From Corallochytrium limacisporum (Eukaryota; Opisthokonta), in assembly GCA_002811645.1 (NCBI GenBank), contig PDIP01000064.1, positions 129,188 to 172,437 of the forward strand: a DNA stretch of 43,250 nt, read 5' to 3'. The notes below the pieces were generated by a model. It had not been told where the DNA came from and did not search any database. It saw only the letters and a list, made by a program, of their open reading frames with translations. Position 1 is the stretch's first letter, and each line of letters starts with the position of its first letter. The position numbers and the translations under genes are program-made. This document shows positions 1 through 10,872 of this stretch, piece by piece.

Positions 1-906
1 AATAATCATATAAATCACGATCCGGTATATATTTTCGAACGAAAATTTTGGTTGGATACGGAGTATACATTCAACTCAGAGGATAGTACGATTTTTTTTT
101 TTCGGTCCTTACATTGTTTCCTTGGGTATGTGTTTTCTTGGCCGAGGTTTGCTCACAGACCCGCTGGTGCCCACGGCACTGCTAAATCTAATTTGGGGGA
201 GAAGTATTACGAGGTAGAGAGGGTAATACGGTCAAGAAATGAGCGCAACAATCGACATGCAACCGCACGCAAGTGACCCATATGGTAAACGCTTTGATGA
301 CTGCAAGTTTCAGTAAACTGCGCCACCAACCCTCGGCGGAGCATGTTGGAAATACGCACATTCCGATCTACTTGTGCGAAATGCTGTGGAATAACGTTGC
401 GAGGGGCACCCGCATAGGATATATTGTGAAATTCGAAAGCTTCGCGGACTGTTCAACCTCCATATGGAAAGAGCATACAGAGGAATTATACAGAGCTGAC
501 AAGCGATTGAAATTGAATGACCAACACATTACATCATGTTCAGCAAAAACACCGCTCTTGGCAGTGTGTCTCTACGGTTTCACTGTAGACGACAATTCCT
601 GGTTTGGCTCTAATGACTCCTTGCAATGACGACAAGTGGACTTTTGGAATCCCGAGGGAGGGTCGCGCACCCCCAGTGCGTGCGTTATCGTGATCGATTC
701 AGAAAATATTATACGAAGGCCGGGGTTGGTGGTCAGCAGCGAGAGGGGCTGCGACTCTCTGCAGGAAGGGGCTGACACACGCCGACAGAGGAAAATCGGG
801 TTCCGTGATGACATTGGGGGTATTTGAAGGCACGCCGCACTAAACATTAGGGGGTTTAGAATTATTTAGGGGACACTTGAACGACGTAGTGAGATAGCCA
901 ATCACC
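1..906. other. Left-edge stretch with no recognisable gene
   Basis: The longest open frame (273-629, +, 118 residues) has no motif I recognise and no clear coding character, so I do not call it. A T-run lies at about 91-100. The last part (about 840-906) is the upstream region of the SDHAF4 gene. A gene ending to the left of the window could have its 3' UTR here. Confidence 0.5.
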
Positions 907-1296
907 ATGCTGGCGAAACTGACCATATTCTCAAGGTGTTCCTGGCAGATGCAGGAAGGACTGGCTCAGTGTAGCAGAACGCGGCCTGTTGTTGGCGATC
1001 ACCTGCTGCAAATGGCCCGCTGTTTTCACGCTTCGCGGTTCGTCGCTTCCAAAGACAAAACCGATGAATTGAAAAAGGCCACTTCTGAGGGTACCAGTAC
1101 TGGTTGTGGTGCGGAAGATGAAAGTGATGATGAAGAGTACATTGGCTGGGAGACCAAAGCTAAGCGCTTCGAGCCTGGATTGGAGGCTTTCCCAGATGAC
1201 ATCAACCCCAAGACTAAGGAAGAAGGTGGTCCTCGTGGACCGGAACCCACTCGTTTCGGAGACTGGGAACGTAAGGGTCGCGTAACTGACTTCTAA
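907..1296 (+). CDS. SDHAF4: Succinate dehydrogenase assembly factor 4 (SDHAF4-like), mitochondrial
   Basis: 129 residues. The last 25 residues carry the family signature: an EEGGPRGPEPTRFGDWERKG block ending in VTDF, which is the conserved C-terminus of SDHAF4/Sdh8 (DUF1674). The first 50 or so residues are rich in Arg, Ser and hydrophobics with few acidic residues, fitting a mitochondrial presequence; the middle (about 70-85) is an acidic linker. Family knowledge: SDHAF4 binds the flavinylated catalytic subunit SDHA and protects it before assembly into complex II in the matrix. The ATG at 907 sits in a good context (ACCATGC) and no in-frame ATG lies closer to the conserved part without losing the presequence. 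The gene converges on MED16; the two stop codons are only about 38 bases apart, so their 3' UTRs must overlap. Confidence 0.85.
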   Translation: MLAKLTIFSRCSWQMQEGLAQCSRTRPVVGDHLLQMARCFHASRFVASKDKTDELKKATSEGTSTGCGAEDESDDEEYIGWETKAKRFEPGLEAFPDDINPKTKEEGGPRGPEPTRFGDWERKGRVTDF

Positions 1297-1334
1297 TTGC
1301 GGAATTTCTGGGGCTCGTAGTTTTATTGACATAC

Positions 1335-4313
1335 TTATACTGGAGACTGTCCGTGCATCCAGCGACCACCGCATAGGCAGAAGCGGATGTGTCGACGTTC
1401 CCACGCATATTCATTCGCATTGACATCCATAACATATGCGGTAACTTGATGACACCTGCCACATTTTAAAGTTAAAGAACAAAATAAACCACAGTTAGCA
1501 TTTCCACTCAGAACCAATCCATTCACGATGCATTTGATAACCTACCTTGTACACTTCTTGAGAGGGGTGTCTGGACTCAGATAAATTTGTCTGATAACAT
1601 CCCGAATGCTTTCAACCTTGCTTTCCACCATACTATCCAAAACCATGCTCGTGGACGATATGGTGGATACCATGGGCAGCTTGAAGATCTGGGGGACGCC
1701 ATCCTCTGCCGCATCGACTACCATGTGCAGACTTCTGTGTGGATCACCTTGGTAACCCCTGCCATCAGACACATCGTCAGCAGGATCATCTGCCAATGGA
1801 TCACATCCATTCATTGCGACCGCATACAGAAGTCCTGAACGGGGAACACAGAGACACACTTGAGATGGGGGCAATAATAGGCTGTTCTTCTGGAAGGCAT
1901 CTTCAGGGTCCACCTCCCGAATGAGCTCTCCCACTTCGCTCAAAAGCTTTGCGGGTTTCAGATTGCCTTCCTGTGCCGATTTACAACGAACAAGCAGCGA
2001 GGACAGAATCTTGAAGGAGCTGTCCATCAGAGTCTGCAGTGACTCGAGTTTGCCTTTATCCTTACTGTTGCATCCGTGCGTAATGATGGCATAGTAGACA
2101 ACAGCTTCGAGCAGGTCTTGCAACATGCCAATCCGTGTCAGCCAGCTGGCACAGGGGAACGACGCATTGTGAAGCAGTTGCACATCGCCGCTGAAGTTTC
2201 GGCTGAACTCGCTCACATTTCGCAGGAACCAACCGAGAATATGTATCGACCACACAGCAAGCGAATACAAGGAACGGCACTGATTCTGTCCTAAGCTCTT
2301 TGCTAACTTCTTCAGATCCTCTCCCATGACTTTGCTTAGATCATCGATCTTCTCCTTGATGGCTTTCTCGACAGCTGTAGCCACAAGGTCCTCTGTATCA
2401 CCACCGACAGCGTTCGACATATTTGTCTCCTGGACGCTACTCCTAAAGGTAGTTAGATGTTCAACTAGGGTGACCTCTGCATACGTAGTTTCATACGAGC
2501 TTCTTTCGTACCTTACTGCAGTGGAGATCTGCAGGCTTGTTCCGAGAAACTTTGTGAGGCTTTGGTAATTGTTCAAAGCAGACGGCTTTTCCTGTCGCCC
2601 GGGAAGGACGTCAAATGTTGCCAACATCTTTTCCTGGATTGTCTTGAAATCGCCAGCCTTTTCGACACCAGTAACCTTCGCTATTGATGTGTGTGAACCG
2701 GACACAGAGCCTCCAGCACCATTGTACAGAATGCCAAGGCAAGCTGCGACTTCCCACGCGTCCGCCTGAGCCATGATGCAGTAGTTGATGAGTGAAGTGT
2801 AGTATTGGGGTACATCGAGCTCGGCATGGCTCACAATAGGTAGGGCCACAAGCTGAATGCTATCTGTACCCAAGAGACAGATCACCAAGCCCAAGGGTGA
2901 ATTCACGGCCCGGAAGCCGACGGAGCTGACCTTTGCCCGTTTTGGCGCAGGTTCTGTTTCCTCGTCCTGAATTTCCATTTCATCGCCCTCGAACTTCAGT
3001 TCTGTTATGGTGTCTCTCACTTCCAAAGTGGACAATTTGATTCGTCGAATGGTGCCATCCACAGATGCAATAATAAGGGAATCTTGGGGCATGGACGCTT
3101 CTACAGAAGAAATTTCGGTGACATTCTCTTCAATCACGAAACGATTTTTCTCCTGGAGCTGCGTTCGTATCCATCCCTGTTGGGCCGAGTGGAGAACCAA
3201 CGAAGGTCCGTGGTTCTCTTTATCACGGGTTGCAAACTCCTGATTCGACAAAATCATCGATGCGGAGCCAGCCTTCTCCCGCATTGCTACAACGAGGAGT
3301 CGCACATCACCAACGGCCAAGGACTTCTTTGCCAAGGGTAGAACACTCTTGATCTTAATACCGGACTGCAAGGTCAAAGACTCCGTTTTTGAGGGCTTGT
3401 CGATGGTCTCCGTCGTGTAGAAAAGAAGCTGTACTTGGCGGAGTGATTCGCTGCTGTCTGCACCAAGCAGCTGTGCAGTAGGGATTCTAGTATGAAGGAT
3501 GATGTTCATAGATGGAGCATCATCTGAGCTTCCAGTCGAACGCACTAGGATGTGGTGGATCATTACGGTCGAAGCTATACCCGAAGAAGACCGCCCACCA
3601 GTGACGCTTGCCACCAGGAAAGAGCCGGGCCCGACGTGGAAAACATTTGCAGACTCCAGAGGTCCTAGTACCCCAGGCAGCTGATGTTCAGTGATGATAT
3701 ACTCCCTTGTCACCCGATCAGTACTGTGTAATGTCAGCACTCCAGTGCTAAACACGCTGATCCAAGTGTCGCGACCAGGCAGATTCAGTTTGCCTTTTCC
3801 GAGCATCGGTAGGCTACGGCTTTGTCGCTGGGCAATGCTTGGTGCAACGATATCCTGGTCAGTCCCACCCGTCTGATACCATACGGCAGGCTCGATCACA
3901 ATACCTGGCTGTGCTACCCATGACATGGTAAGCAGAGGACCTCTCTGGTGATCGCTCGTTGGAGGACCATCGCAGATCCATTCGTTCAGGCAACTGCTTG
4001 CCCCAGCCCGCCACAAATAAAAGAGGCCCCTTTCATTGACACAGAGGAGGACGTTGCCATCAGGAGACCACTGCAAGTCCAATATTTTACATCCACTTCT
4101 GGGGATGGACAGCCAAGTAACACGATGAGGTTTATCGGCATAAAACACACCGATTTCTCCGTCTACGCTGCCAGCCGAAGCTGTTGTGAAGGCAATAAGA
4201 TTATGTTTGCTCCATGAAACTTTCGAATATTGAAGACCTTGTGATCGCTGGAAATCCGATACACTTTGGCCTCTATGAGGCAAATTGCATTGCACTAATT
4301 GTATTGCACTCAT
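1335..4313 (-). CDS. MED16: Mediator complex subunit 16, two exons
   Basis: Exon 1 is 4313-1546 and exon 2 is 1455-1335, read on the minus strand; joined they give 962 residues. The N-terminus is the Mediator tail WD40 propeller: a VSWSKHNLIAFTT segment (about 32-44) and ILDLQWSPDGNVLL (about 77-90) match the first blades of MED16, and LPMLGKGKL..W.SVFSTGVLTL (about 168-195) matches the conserved segment near its first third. The C-terminus is the MED16 zinc ribbon: CTRC at 921-924 and FCLCGGRW at 948-955. Without splicing the frame stops right after CTR and the ribbon is lost, which is why the intron is called. MED16 is a tail subunit that links activators to RNA polymerase II. MED16 is divergent from DNMT2 (472 bases between start codons). 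Confidence 0.85.
1456..1545 (-). other. Intron of MED16 (90 nt)
   Basis: On the minus strand the donor is ACAAG^GTAGGT (first intron base 1545) and the acceptor GGCAG^GTGTC (last intron base 1456). A TGCTAAC branch site lies at 1500-1494, with its branch A about 39 nt from the acceptor, followed by a T-rich stretch. The phase is consistent: 2768 + 121 coding bases = 963 codons. Splicing restores the CxxC of the zinc ribbon. Confidence 0.85.
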
Positions 4314-4785
4314 TATTTGTTACGTACTTCCTTCTACAGTATCCATGTTACGTACGGGATCTAGGCTTCTGATCTCTTTATTGCCCGCTTACTTATTTCT
4401 TTGCTTTGACACGATCGATAAGGTTGAAAACGAATTTGAATATAATATAAATGTACTTCTCGTACCTGTCCTGTCGGCTTCCACTGTGCGCGCCAAAACA
4501 GCAAGTGGCACACAGCCCTTGGACCCCCATGGACGGGGGAAGGGGGGGTTCACTTTACGAAAACACTGCGAACCTCCCCCCCCTCCTCCCCGAGGGAGGA
4601 GGGAGCCCACCGACCGTTGTTGAGGATCGCCGCCCGGGGGGGGGGTGGAGGGGTACTAATTGACCCGCCAGGGGAGGACCGTAACCACACGTGATACTCG
4701 TTTCTTCTCTGCACAGCCATCGCTGCTTCTTTGTAGACGACCAACGACATGTCCGAACCGTAAACAACCCTCGCAACGCACACAG
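4314..4785. other. Divergent promoter region MED16 / DNMT2 with C/G hairpins
   Basis: This gap separates two divergent start codons. It holds an E2F-like site GCGCGCCAAAA at 4488-4498, a perfect 10-bp hairpin CCCTCCTCCC-CGA-GGGAGGAGGG at 4571-4593, and a CCC(G)10 run at 4633-4645. The open frame of DNMT2 extends upstream into this gap but without an ATG before 4786. Confidence 0.6.
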
Positions 4786-6042
4786 ATGATGTCTCAGGAA
4801 CGGAAGCGGCAGAAGATCAATGCGCCTTGGCGCGTGGTCGAGTTCTACGCTGGGATCGGTGGCATGCGATATGCGATTGAGGCTTGCGCAAAGAAATTGC
4901 ACCATGACGTGAAAACGGTTGCAAGTTATGAGATATCGGGTGTGTGCAATGATGTGTACATCCATAACTTTGGATCAGAAGCGCACTACAACAAATCTAT
5001 AGAGAAGGTTTCTATGAAGGAGCTTAACGGTCACAATGGTGATATCTGGCTGATGAGTCCACCGTGCCAGCCGTATACTCGGCAGGGGCTACAGAAGGGT
5101 TCTGAAGATCCTCGAGCAGCCTCATTCTTGCACCTTCTCGAAATTATAAAGGAGATGGAGAATCCTCCTACACTTCTGCTCATGGAGAATGTGAAGGGTT
5201 TCGATGAAAGCGAAAGCTATGTCTTGTTCAAAGAAGCTCTGTATTCTCGAGGATACAAAGTGTTTGCTACCCTCATGAGCCCCGTAGATCTTGGGATTTC
5301 GAATACCAGGTTGCGTTTCTTTGTAGTCGCAAGACGCGATGTTGACAAGCCCTTTCCCGTGGAGTCGGAGATCTCAATGGAGCCGATGATTCACAACGGC
5401 ATTCCCGGTAGAGCAGAGGATTTGAGATTCAACTGGGACAAGCACAGTATGGCCGAGTGTCGGCTTCGAGGTGTTTGGAGTGGAAAGGTAGATGCGGCCA
5501 ACACGTCGTCAGAAGATCAGAATTCTATTCAGAGTGATGACAAGAGCACCTACTCAAAGAACAGTACCACCGAAATTGCCGTCCGACACTACATGGAGGA
5601 CAAGGTCGACTTTGAGACCTTCAAAGTTTCGTCAAAGACCATCTGCAAAAGAGGAGCACAGGCTGATATTGTCAAAGCTGGATATTGTAGATCCAATTGT
5701 TTCACAAGAGCCTATGGACACTACCTCCAAGGGACCGGATCTCTCCTGCAGACGGCCGATGACATCAACACAGTCGAAAGCTTCAGGAACCATCGAGACA
5801 TGAGTGAGCACGACCTAGATAATTGCCCACTCACGGACTTGAAAATCCGCTACTTCACTCCCCGTGAGATTGCCAACTTGCACTGCTTTCCTCCGGAGTT
5901 CAGCTTTCCCAAATCGATCACTAATATTCAAGCCAACCGCATGCTTGGCAACAGTCTGAATGTCAGTGTCGTGGAGACCCTTCTTTTGTACACATTGCAG
6001 CATCAGCCAATGGAAAGTGCCTTGGCAGCAAGTTCATTATAG
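4786..6042 (+). CDS. TRDMT1: tRNA (cytosine-C5)-methyltransferase DNMT2/TRDMT1
   Basis: 418 residues from the ATG at 4786. The first in-frame ATG is used; it is followed at once by a second ATG. Motif I is VVEFYAGIGGMRYA (17-30); the catalytic loop is SPPCQPYTRQG with nucleophile Cys94; motif VI is ENV at 134-136; the Dnmt2-specific CFT sits at 305-307 and leads into AYGHYLQGTGSLLQT. The C-terminal target-recognition end has FTPREIANLHCFP and ANRMLGNSLNVSVV. The length and the CFT motif separate it from DNMT1/DNMT3. Family knowledge: it methylates C38 of tRNA-Asp and a few other tRNAs, protecting them from cleavage. About 60 residues of low-complexity Ser/Asp-rich sequence (about 235-265) form a loop insertion before the target-recognition part. 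All catalytic motifs are intact. Confidence 0.95.
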   Translation: MMSQERKRQKINAPWRVVEFYAGIGGMRYAIEACAKKLHHDVKTVASYEISGVCNDVYIHNFGSEAHYNKSIEKVSMKELNGHNGDIWLMSPPCQPYTRQGLQKGSEDPRAASFLHLLEIIKEMENPPTLLLMENVKGFDESESYVLFKEALYSRGYKVFATLMSPVDLGISNTRLRFFVVARRDVDKPFPVESEISMEPMIHNGIPGRAEDLRFNWDKHSMAECRLRGVWSGKVDAANTSSEDQNSIQSDDKSTYSKNSTTEIAVRHYMEDKVDFETFKVSSKTICKRGAQADIVKAGYCRSNCFTRAYGHYLQGTGSLLQTADDINTVESFRNHRDMSEHDLDNCPLTDLKIRYFTPREIANLHCFPPEFSFPKSITNIQANRMLGNSLNVSVVETLLLYTLQHQPMESALAASSL

Positions 6043-6380
6043 TAGTATGTCACACATGAAACAGATCCAGAATATCCGGGGTCAAATTTACGCCGTCCTA
6101 GGGGGTGCTCGGTACTTCCCCACCCTTTTGGAAAATTTCGCGCCCGAAAAACTCGGTGGAAACCTCTTTCTGCGCACCGGTAGGTGCTTAGATTCGATGT
6201 TCAACGTTTGACACCGGGTGAGCTACTTCAAATTAAGTTTTGAATCCGTGTTGTTTGATTCTATGAGACACACATACCGTGGACTACCTGCATATGTGAG
6301 GAACACATGAGATCGGTTAAATACAATGGTCCCTTGAGAAATACCTGTTGGCGCCGCGGAGGCGCCTGAATAGATCAACC
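6043..6380. other. Gap between DNMT2 and ATAD5-like gene
   Basis: 338 bases holding the DNMT2 3' UTR and the ATAD5 promoter. The one striking element is the near-palindromic E2F-like site at 6136-6149. An out-of-frame ATG at 6326 opens only a three-codon frame and could act as a short upstream ORF. Confidence 0.5.
6136..6149. promoter_or_regulatory. E2F-like palindromic site upstream of ATAD5-like gene
   Basis: The sequence TTTCGCGCCCGAAA contains a TTTSSCGC E2F core on the plus strand and a related half on the minus strand. It lies 232 bases before the ATG of a replication gene. E2F control of PCNA-unloader genes is known in animals; binding here is inferred from sequence only. Confidence 0.4.
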
Positions 6381-9137
6381 ATGCAAACCGGAGTCAACAC
6401 ACTGCAGGCTTTCTTTCAGAAGCAAAAGAAGTCTGAACAGAATGATCCACAGAACCAATGCGTCGATAAGAATTCGGATGTGCCTCCTGTCCAGACCAGA
6501 TCGGAGCCAAATTTAAAGAACTCTGAAGCAAAATCTAGTGGTGACGAACAGGAATGTCAGTCTCTTTGGAATTCAGAAAAGCCAAAGTTCTTGGCACCCA
6601 AAGAAGCGGTCACTGTGGTGGGATGCCTACCTTTTATAGAAGATCATCAACATGTTGGAGCCATTCCACCGCGCACAAGCGCTGAGAAATATGATACCAA
6701 GCGGTGGCTTCGTAACCTCCGCTACAGAACGGGAACGGGCTTTTTGTCGGCATCAGAGGAGCCTATAGGGCTCCACACAGGAGGATATGTGGATTTTGTC
6801 CGACGCATAGCTAGCGAGGAGACGTTGCAGAACACCCAGACCAAAGCCAAAGAGCGGGCTCAAGCGTGCGACCTTCCAGCTTGTTACGAGTCCTCCGAAC
6901 TTACCGCGGGTGTCGGTCCGGATATTGCGACATGGACAGAGAAGTATAAACCAAAGCGAGTTGAGGACTTTATCGGCCAGTCCGCGTTGCACCGAAGTCT
7001 TAGGACATGGCTAAAGTCCTGGATTTCTTTGGCAAAGAATCAGGGTTCTCAGGCCGATGACGACACCATTGAACATGTAGTGAATCGCTACATGATGGCC
7101 GCGGATACAGAGGCCGAAGTCCTGGGGTTCTACTCGGAAGAATCACAGGAGGAAGCTGACGAGGACATGCTTGCTAAGGGATCGCCTGCCTTTTGCATCG
7201 AAGGTCCTGTAGGATCTGGGAAAACGGCATTAGTCTACGCATGTGCTTCGGAGTTGAATATGAATGTAGTGGAAGTACACCCTGGACAGGAGAGGAATGG
7301 TCGGGTCCTGATGGAACTGTTCAAGGAAGCAACTCAGAGTCACAATGTACGCCATGGTGAGCGAAAGAGGATGACAGCGGAAAAGGCTGCTGAATTGGAT
7401 GCGGCCAAGGAGGAAGAGATCCGTGTGAAAAGGCAGAAGCTGACAGAGGCAGCAAAGAAGCCCAAAAATCCGATGATGGCTGCATTCCTCAAGAAGAGCA
7501 AGCCTACCGACGACAAGGAAATTGGACCCAGAAATGCTGAGCCCAAGCCTACTACTAAACCGGATCGCAGATCTGAGCAACTGGCTCAAGAAACAGACAT
7601 GAAAATCGAGTCATCTCTTGATGAGAGCATAACTTCTGAGAAGCAAAATGACATTCTGGGTATTGGATCCCCTGCAGGCCCTGCCGCAAGGTCTCACAGC
7701 CCAACTGCTCAGATGGACACAGGAGCACACCGGGGGACCATCATACTCCTAGAAGAAGTAGACCTTCTGTTTGAACAGGATCGAGGATTCTGGTCTGCAG
7801 TAAACACGCTCTTGGAGACAACCAAGCGGCCAATCGTAATGACCTCGAATGAGACCTTTCCTGGCGATATGCTGAAACGCCCGTGTTTAAAGGGAGAGCT
7901 GGCTCCTCCCTTCCCGGACGCAGTTCAGTGCATGATTCAAAATGTTATGGCGGCACGGAGAATGCGGACGTGTGCGCACGACATTGCGATGGCCTCCAAT
8001 CTCCTGCGTAGTCAAATTCGGCCGTTGCTTCTCACTGCTCAGTTCTGGGCGAACACGGGTGAACAGAACGACTCTCATCTTGGGCTGACAGAAAGAATGT
8101 CGGGCTTGACCAACGTGGGCTTGAGGTTAGACACTCTCTGTAGCCAAATCACAGAAGATACTATGATTCAAGCCTACAAACTTTTTGATGACTGTCAACT
8201 CTGCATGCATGATTTTCTCCTGGAAATACTCGCTGAGCCATACCAAGGAGCGTTGACTGAGGACACAGAAAAGCTGGGTGAGGTCACTCAAACGTTGATA
8301 GACCCATTGTTGGAAGAGCACTATGTCTGCATGACGAACCTTCCTGTTCGCTGGCCTGGACCTACAAAGGTGATTGAAGATGGCCCCACTGGTCCGATAA
8401 CTAGCAGCCCAGAGCAAGATTGCCTGTTTGAGGCAATGACGGAGATGTTGACTAGTCGAGCAGAAATGTGCAGGGACAGTCTTACAGGTGACCAGGCTGG
8501 TGATATATGGCAGGAGATGTATTGCGAAATTCCTCTTACCATTACAGCCATGGCTGGCGCACGAGCAATGCGCACTGCTGCCAATATGGAGCAGTACTCG
8601 GAGTGCAAACATCCTGAGATATACCTAGGGGCGACTCAAAATGTCGCCAAACTGGAAGCCTTGAAAGGATTCAATCACAGCATGCTTCGATCAGCCAGTG
8701 CTGCTGCCAGCCCGGTGAATTTTGGATACGATCTATCGCCTTGTACTGCTGCCCTTGGATCGGATTGTGGTGCCATGATGAGGGTCATGCAGACCTTTGA
8801 CCGAGAAATGCGATTGGTTGATGGAGCAGCTCACAAGAAATCATTGGAAATGGTCATGAGACGTAAACGTCGCCGTGGGCGGAAGAGAGTTGGCGGCCCT
8901 CAAGACCTGGATCCTCCGCAGACCTACCTTGAAGCCGTTGAGCAAGGTAGTGCAATCAACCTTGGCTACCCTATGCCAGTAGATCAGGGACGATTGCCGC
9001 TCGAAACGAGCCTGCTGTCCTGCAGGTCCTTCACAAGCATAGCATCCCTACCACCGGCCTCAGATGACGCATGTCCCTTCACAATTGCCAATGACGCAGA
9101 ATCTGCAAGCAGGACGGAAATAAGTGCCTTTGAATAG
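6381..9137 (+). CDS. ATAD5: ATAD5/Elg1-like AAA+ ATPase of the PCNA-unloading RFC-like complex
   Basis: 918 residues from the first in-frame ATG at 6381; the frame is open upstream only to 6321 with no other ATG. Walker A is GPVGSGKT at 275-282, followed by ALVYACASELNMNVVEVHPG and FKEATQSH, a combination typical of ATAD5. Walker B is IILLEEVDLLF with EEVD at 458-461, followed by TTKRPIVMTSNE (sensor 1, about 480-491). About 175 charged residues are inserted between Walker A and B. The N-terminus has a PIP-like PCNA-binding segment (NTLQAFF, near residue 10) with the usual Gln missing. Known role: with RFC2-5 it removes PCNA from DNA after replication. At 918 residues it is about half the length of human ATAD5 and nearer to yeast Elg1. 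Same strand as DNMT2, 338 bases downstream. Confidence 0.85.
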   Translation: MQTGVNTLQAFFQKQKKSEQNDPQNQCVDKNSDVPPVQTRSEPNLKNSEAKSSGDEQECQSLWNSEKPKFLAPKEAVTVVGCLPFIEDHQHVGAIPPRTSAEKYDTKRWLRNLRYRTGTGFLSASEEPIGLHTGGYVDFVRRIASEETLQNTQTKAKERAQACDLPACYESSELTAGVGPDIATWTEKYKPKRVEDFIGQSALHRSLRTWLKSWISLAKNQGSQADDDTIEHVVNRYMMAADTEAEVLGFYSEESQEEADEDMLAKGSPAFCIEGPVGSGKTALVYACASELNMNVVEVHPGQERNGRVLMELFKEATQSHNVRHGERKRMTAEKAAELDAAKEEEIRVKRQKLTEAAKKPKNPMMAAFLKKSKPTDDKEIGPRNAEPKPTTKPDRRSEQLAQETDMKIESSLDESITSEKQNDILGIGSPAGPAARSHSPTAQMDTGAHRGTIILLEEVDLLFEQDRGFWSAVNTLLETTKRPIVMTSNETFPGDMLKRPCLKGELAPPFPDAVQCMIQNVMAARRMRTCAHDIAMASNLLRSQIRPLLLTAQFWANTGEQNDSHLGLTERMSGLTNVGLRLDTLCSQITEDTMIQAYKLFDDCQLCMHDFLLEILAEPYQGALTEDTEKLGEVTQTLIDPLLEEHYVCMTNLPVRWPGPTKVIEDGPTGPITSSPEQDCLFEAMTEMLTSRAEMCRDSLTGDQAGDIWQEMYCEIPLTITAMAGARAMRTAANMEQYSECKHPEIYLGATQNVAKLEALKGFNHSMLRSASAAASPVNFGYDLSPCTAALGSDCGAMMRVMQTFDREMRLVDGAAHKKSLEMVMRRKRRRGRKRVGGPQDLDPPQTYLEAVEQGSAINLGYPMPVDQGRLPLETSLLSCRSFTSIASLPPASDDACPFTIANDAESASRTEISAFE

Positions 9138-10872
9138 AGAACCACACTGTCGCAGTTGACTCCTTTCCTCTCCGTGCCTATTTGAATCGCCAGTTGTCCT
9201 CGGGAATCCATAAAGGACTCATTGCATAACTTCCCATCGCTACTCTTCCGCAACGGTCCCCTAGTCTCTCCCCCCACTTTTTTCTCTTCCCGCCAAAACT
9301 ACTGGTACCGCAGAGTGGGACAGACGGAGAGCTGTCCTTGGAGACACGCGCGTCCCTGCAGGGGGCGGGTTTGTCGCGACTGCGTAGACCCAGTGCGGTA
9401 CATTTACTACGAAGCACAGGCTTCGGAAAAGAAAATTTCCCCAGCCCCACGGCGGTCCTGGCAACCGCAGTACAGGTGGAAGTTGGGGAGTTGGTACTAA
9501 ACGTATGGGAAGTTGAGGACCTAAGACTGGAAGCCGCGGTCACGCAGTATCTGGCTATCCCTGCCTATTCCCCTTAAGTACTCGAGAATTGCTGCGGTTT
9601 GTCTCAGGGGGGGGACCCCCCCTCGGGGGCCCGGGTTAGGTTGGTGGGAGAGCCCGCTTGCCGTTGCCAAAAAAAATGGACATTAATGATACGGCCATAT
9701 TTAAAAGATGAAATAATAACCAGCGGCTGTCCATTCTGTGTGGTGTAATTATTACTTATATTGTTAACTCATCAGAAATTATTTACATACGGTATTTTCT
9801 AGGTATCCACAGCAAATAGTGGAATGCGAGGGGCGCTGGATAAGGTTGGACCCTTAATTTTTTCATGTGTTCTCTCGTAGGTCCAGATCCCCCCAGAGAA
9901 ATTCCCTCCATAGCTACAGAATGGGAGAAATAAGACAACAAAACGATAGCCCGCTAGTAAGGGAGCGAAAGACAGACTCTGGGCTCGAACAAACGTGATC
10001 TTCGTACTGTGCCGGGATACCAACACAGCAACTGAAGGAACTGTACCGCAGAGGCAGCAACCTCTCGGTAGCAGATTGACCAGAGCGAGCCGCGGACGAA
10101 CAAAATGGTTTCGGGAAGGGAGAGCGCAACACTGACCCGCCACAGCTGGGAGCAGGGCGTCGCTGGAAAGTTTGGGGACTAGCCCCTTCAGCATACTGAG
10201 GCTATGGTAGACTCACGCATTGTGAGACTCGCCAAACGAATTCTTCGTGCCCACGATAAGATCGAAATGAGAGTCTGCTTTTCGTGTGTGCGGAAATTTC
10301 GAAGCAAGGGCTCTGCGGAGTTTCGGAGATCTGGGGGAATTATCATTAGGGAATAAGGCGGGAAAATGCCCGGCGAAATTTCGGCGTGTTGTTGGAAACC
10401 GACACGTAGGATTTTTTTCTTTTGCGACCCTCGTTCGGTTCTGTGCAAGCGAAGGAGAGGCGGGGATACGGCCACCGGGCAGGTGCGGCATTTTGCCTTG
10501 TAATAACAGCGAACCATTCATTGCGCCTGCGCTTCTTCCTCCGTCTTCCGTTACGGTCCCGCGAGCAGAAGAACTCTGGTGGCAACAAAGACGAGCTTGG
10601 CTTGTTGTCTTGGCCATCGATGAGTTACATTTGGTTTATACCATTATGGGCGTGTAAAACAAGGCAGGTGTTTATTTATGCTTAACTGGAGTGTCTACTT
10701 GAGAACCATTGCTGTAATCTGCATTATATCAGGAGGGTGCCTCAATGATTCATTGGTACGGAATTTGGGGACAAAGATTGCGTACAGAACAACCGAATGA
10801 CCAAGTGAAAGCAACAATGCTCAAGTAACACAAGAACGCCAAACCTGCACTTGTTGCAGCATACAATACAAT
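9138..10872. other. 1.7-kb intergenic stretch before the MRTF-like gene
   Basis: No open frame here (up to 134 residues on either strand) looks coding. It holds a classical E2F-like TTCCCGCCAAAA at 9287-9298, a (G)8-A-(C)7 hairpin at 9607-9622, and a second E2F-like GGCGGGAAAA at 10357-10366, about 510 bases before the next ATG. Its length is unusual for this window and may reflect a long 5' UTR or a large control region for the downstream transcription factor. Confidence 0.5.
9607..9622. repeat. G-tract/C-tract hairpin
   Basis: Eight G, one A, seven C: a near-perfect inverted repeat with a minimal loop. Another C-tract/G-tract pair follows directly (to about 9634). One of a set of similar intergenic elements in this window. 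Confidence 0.7.
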
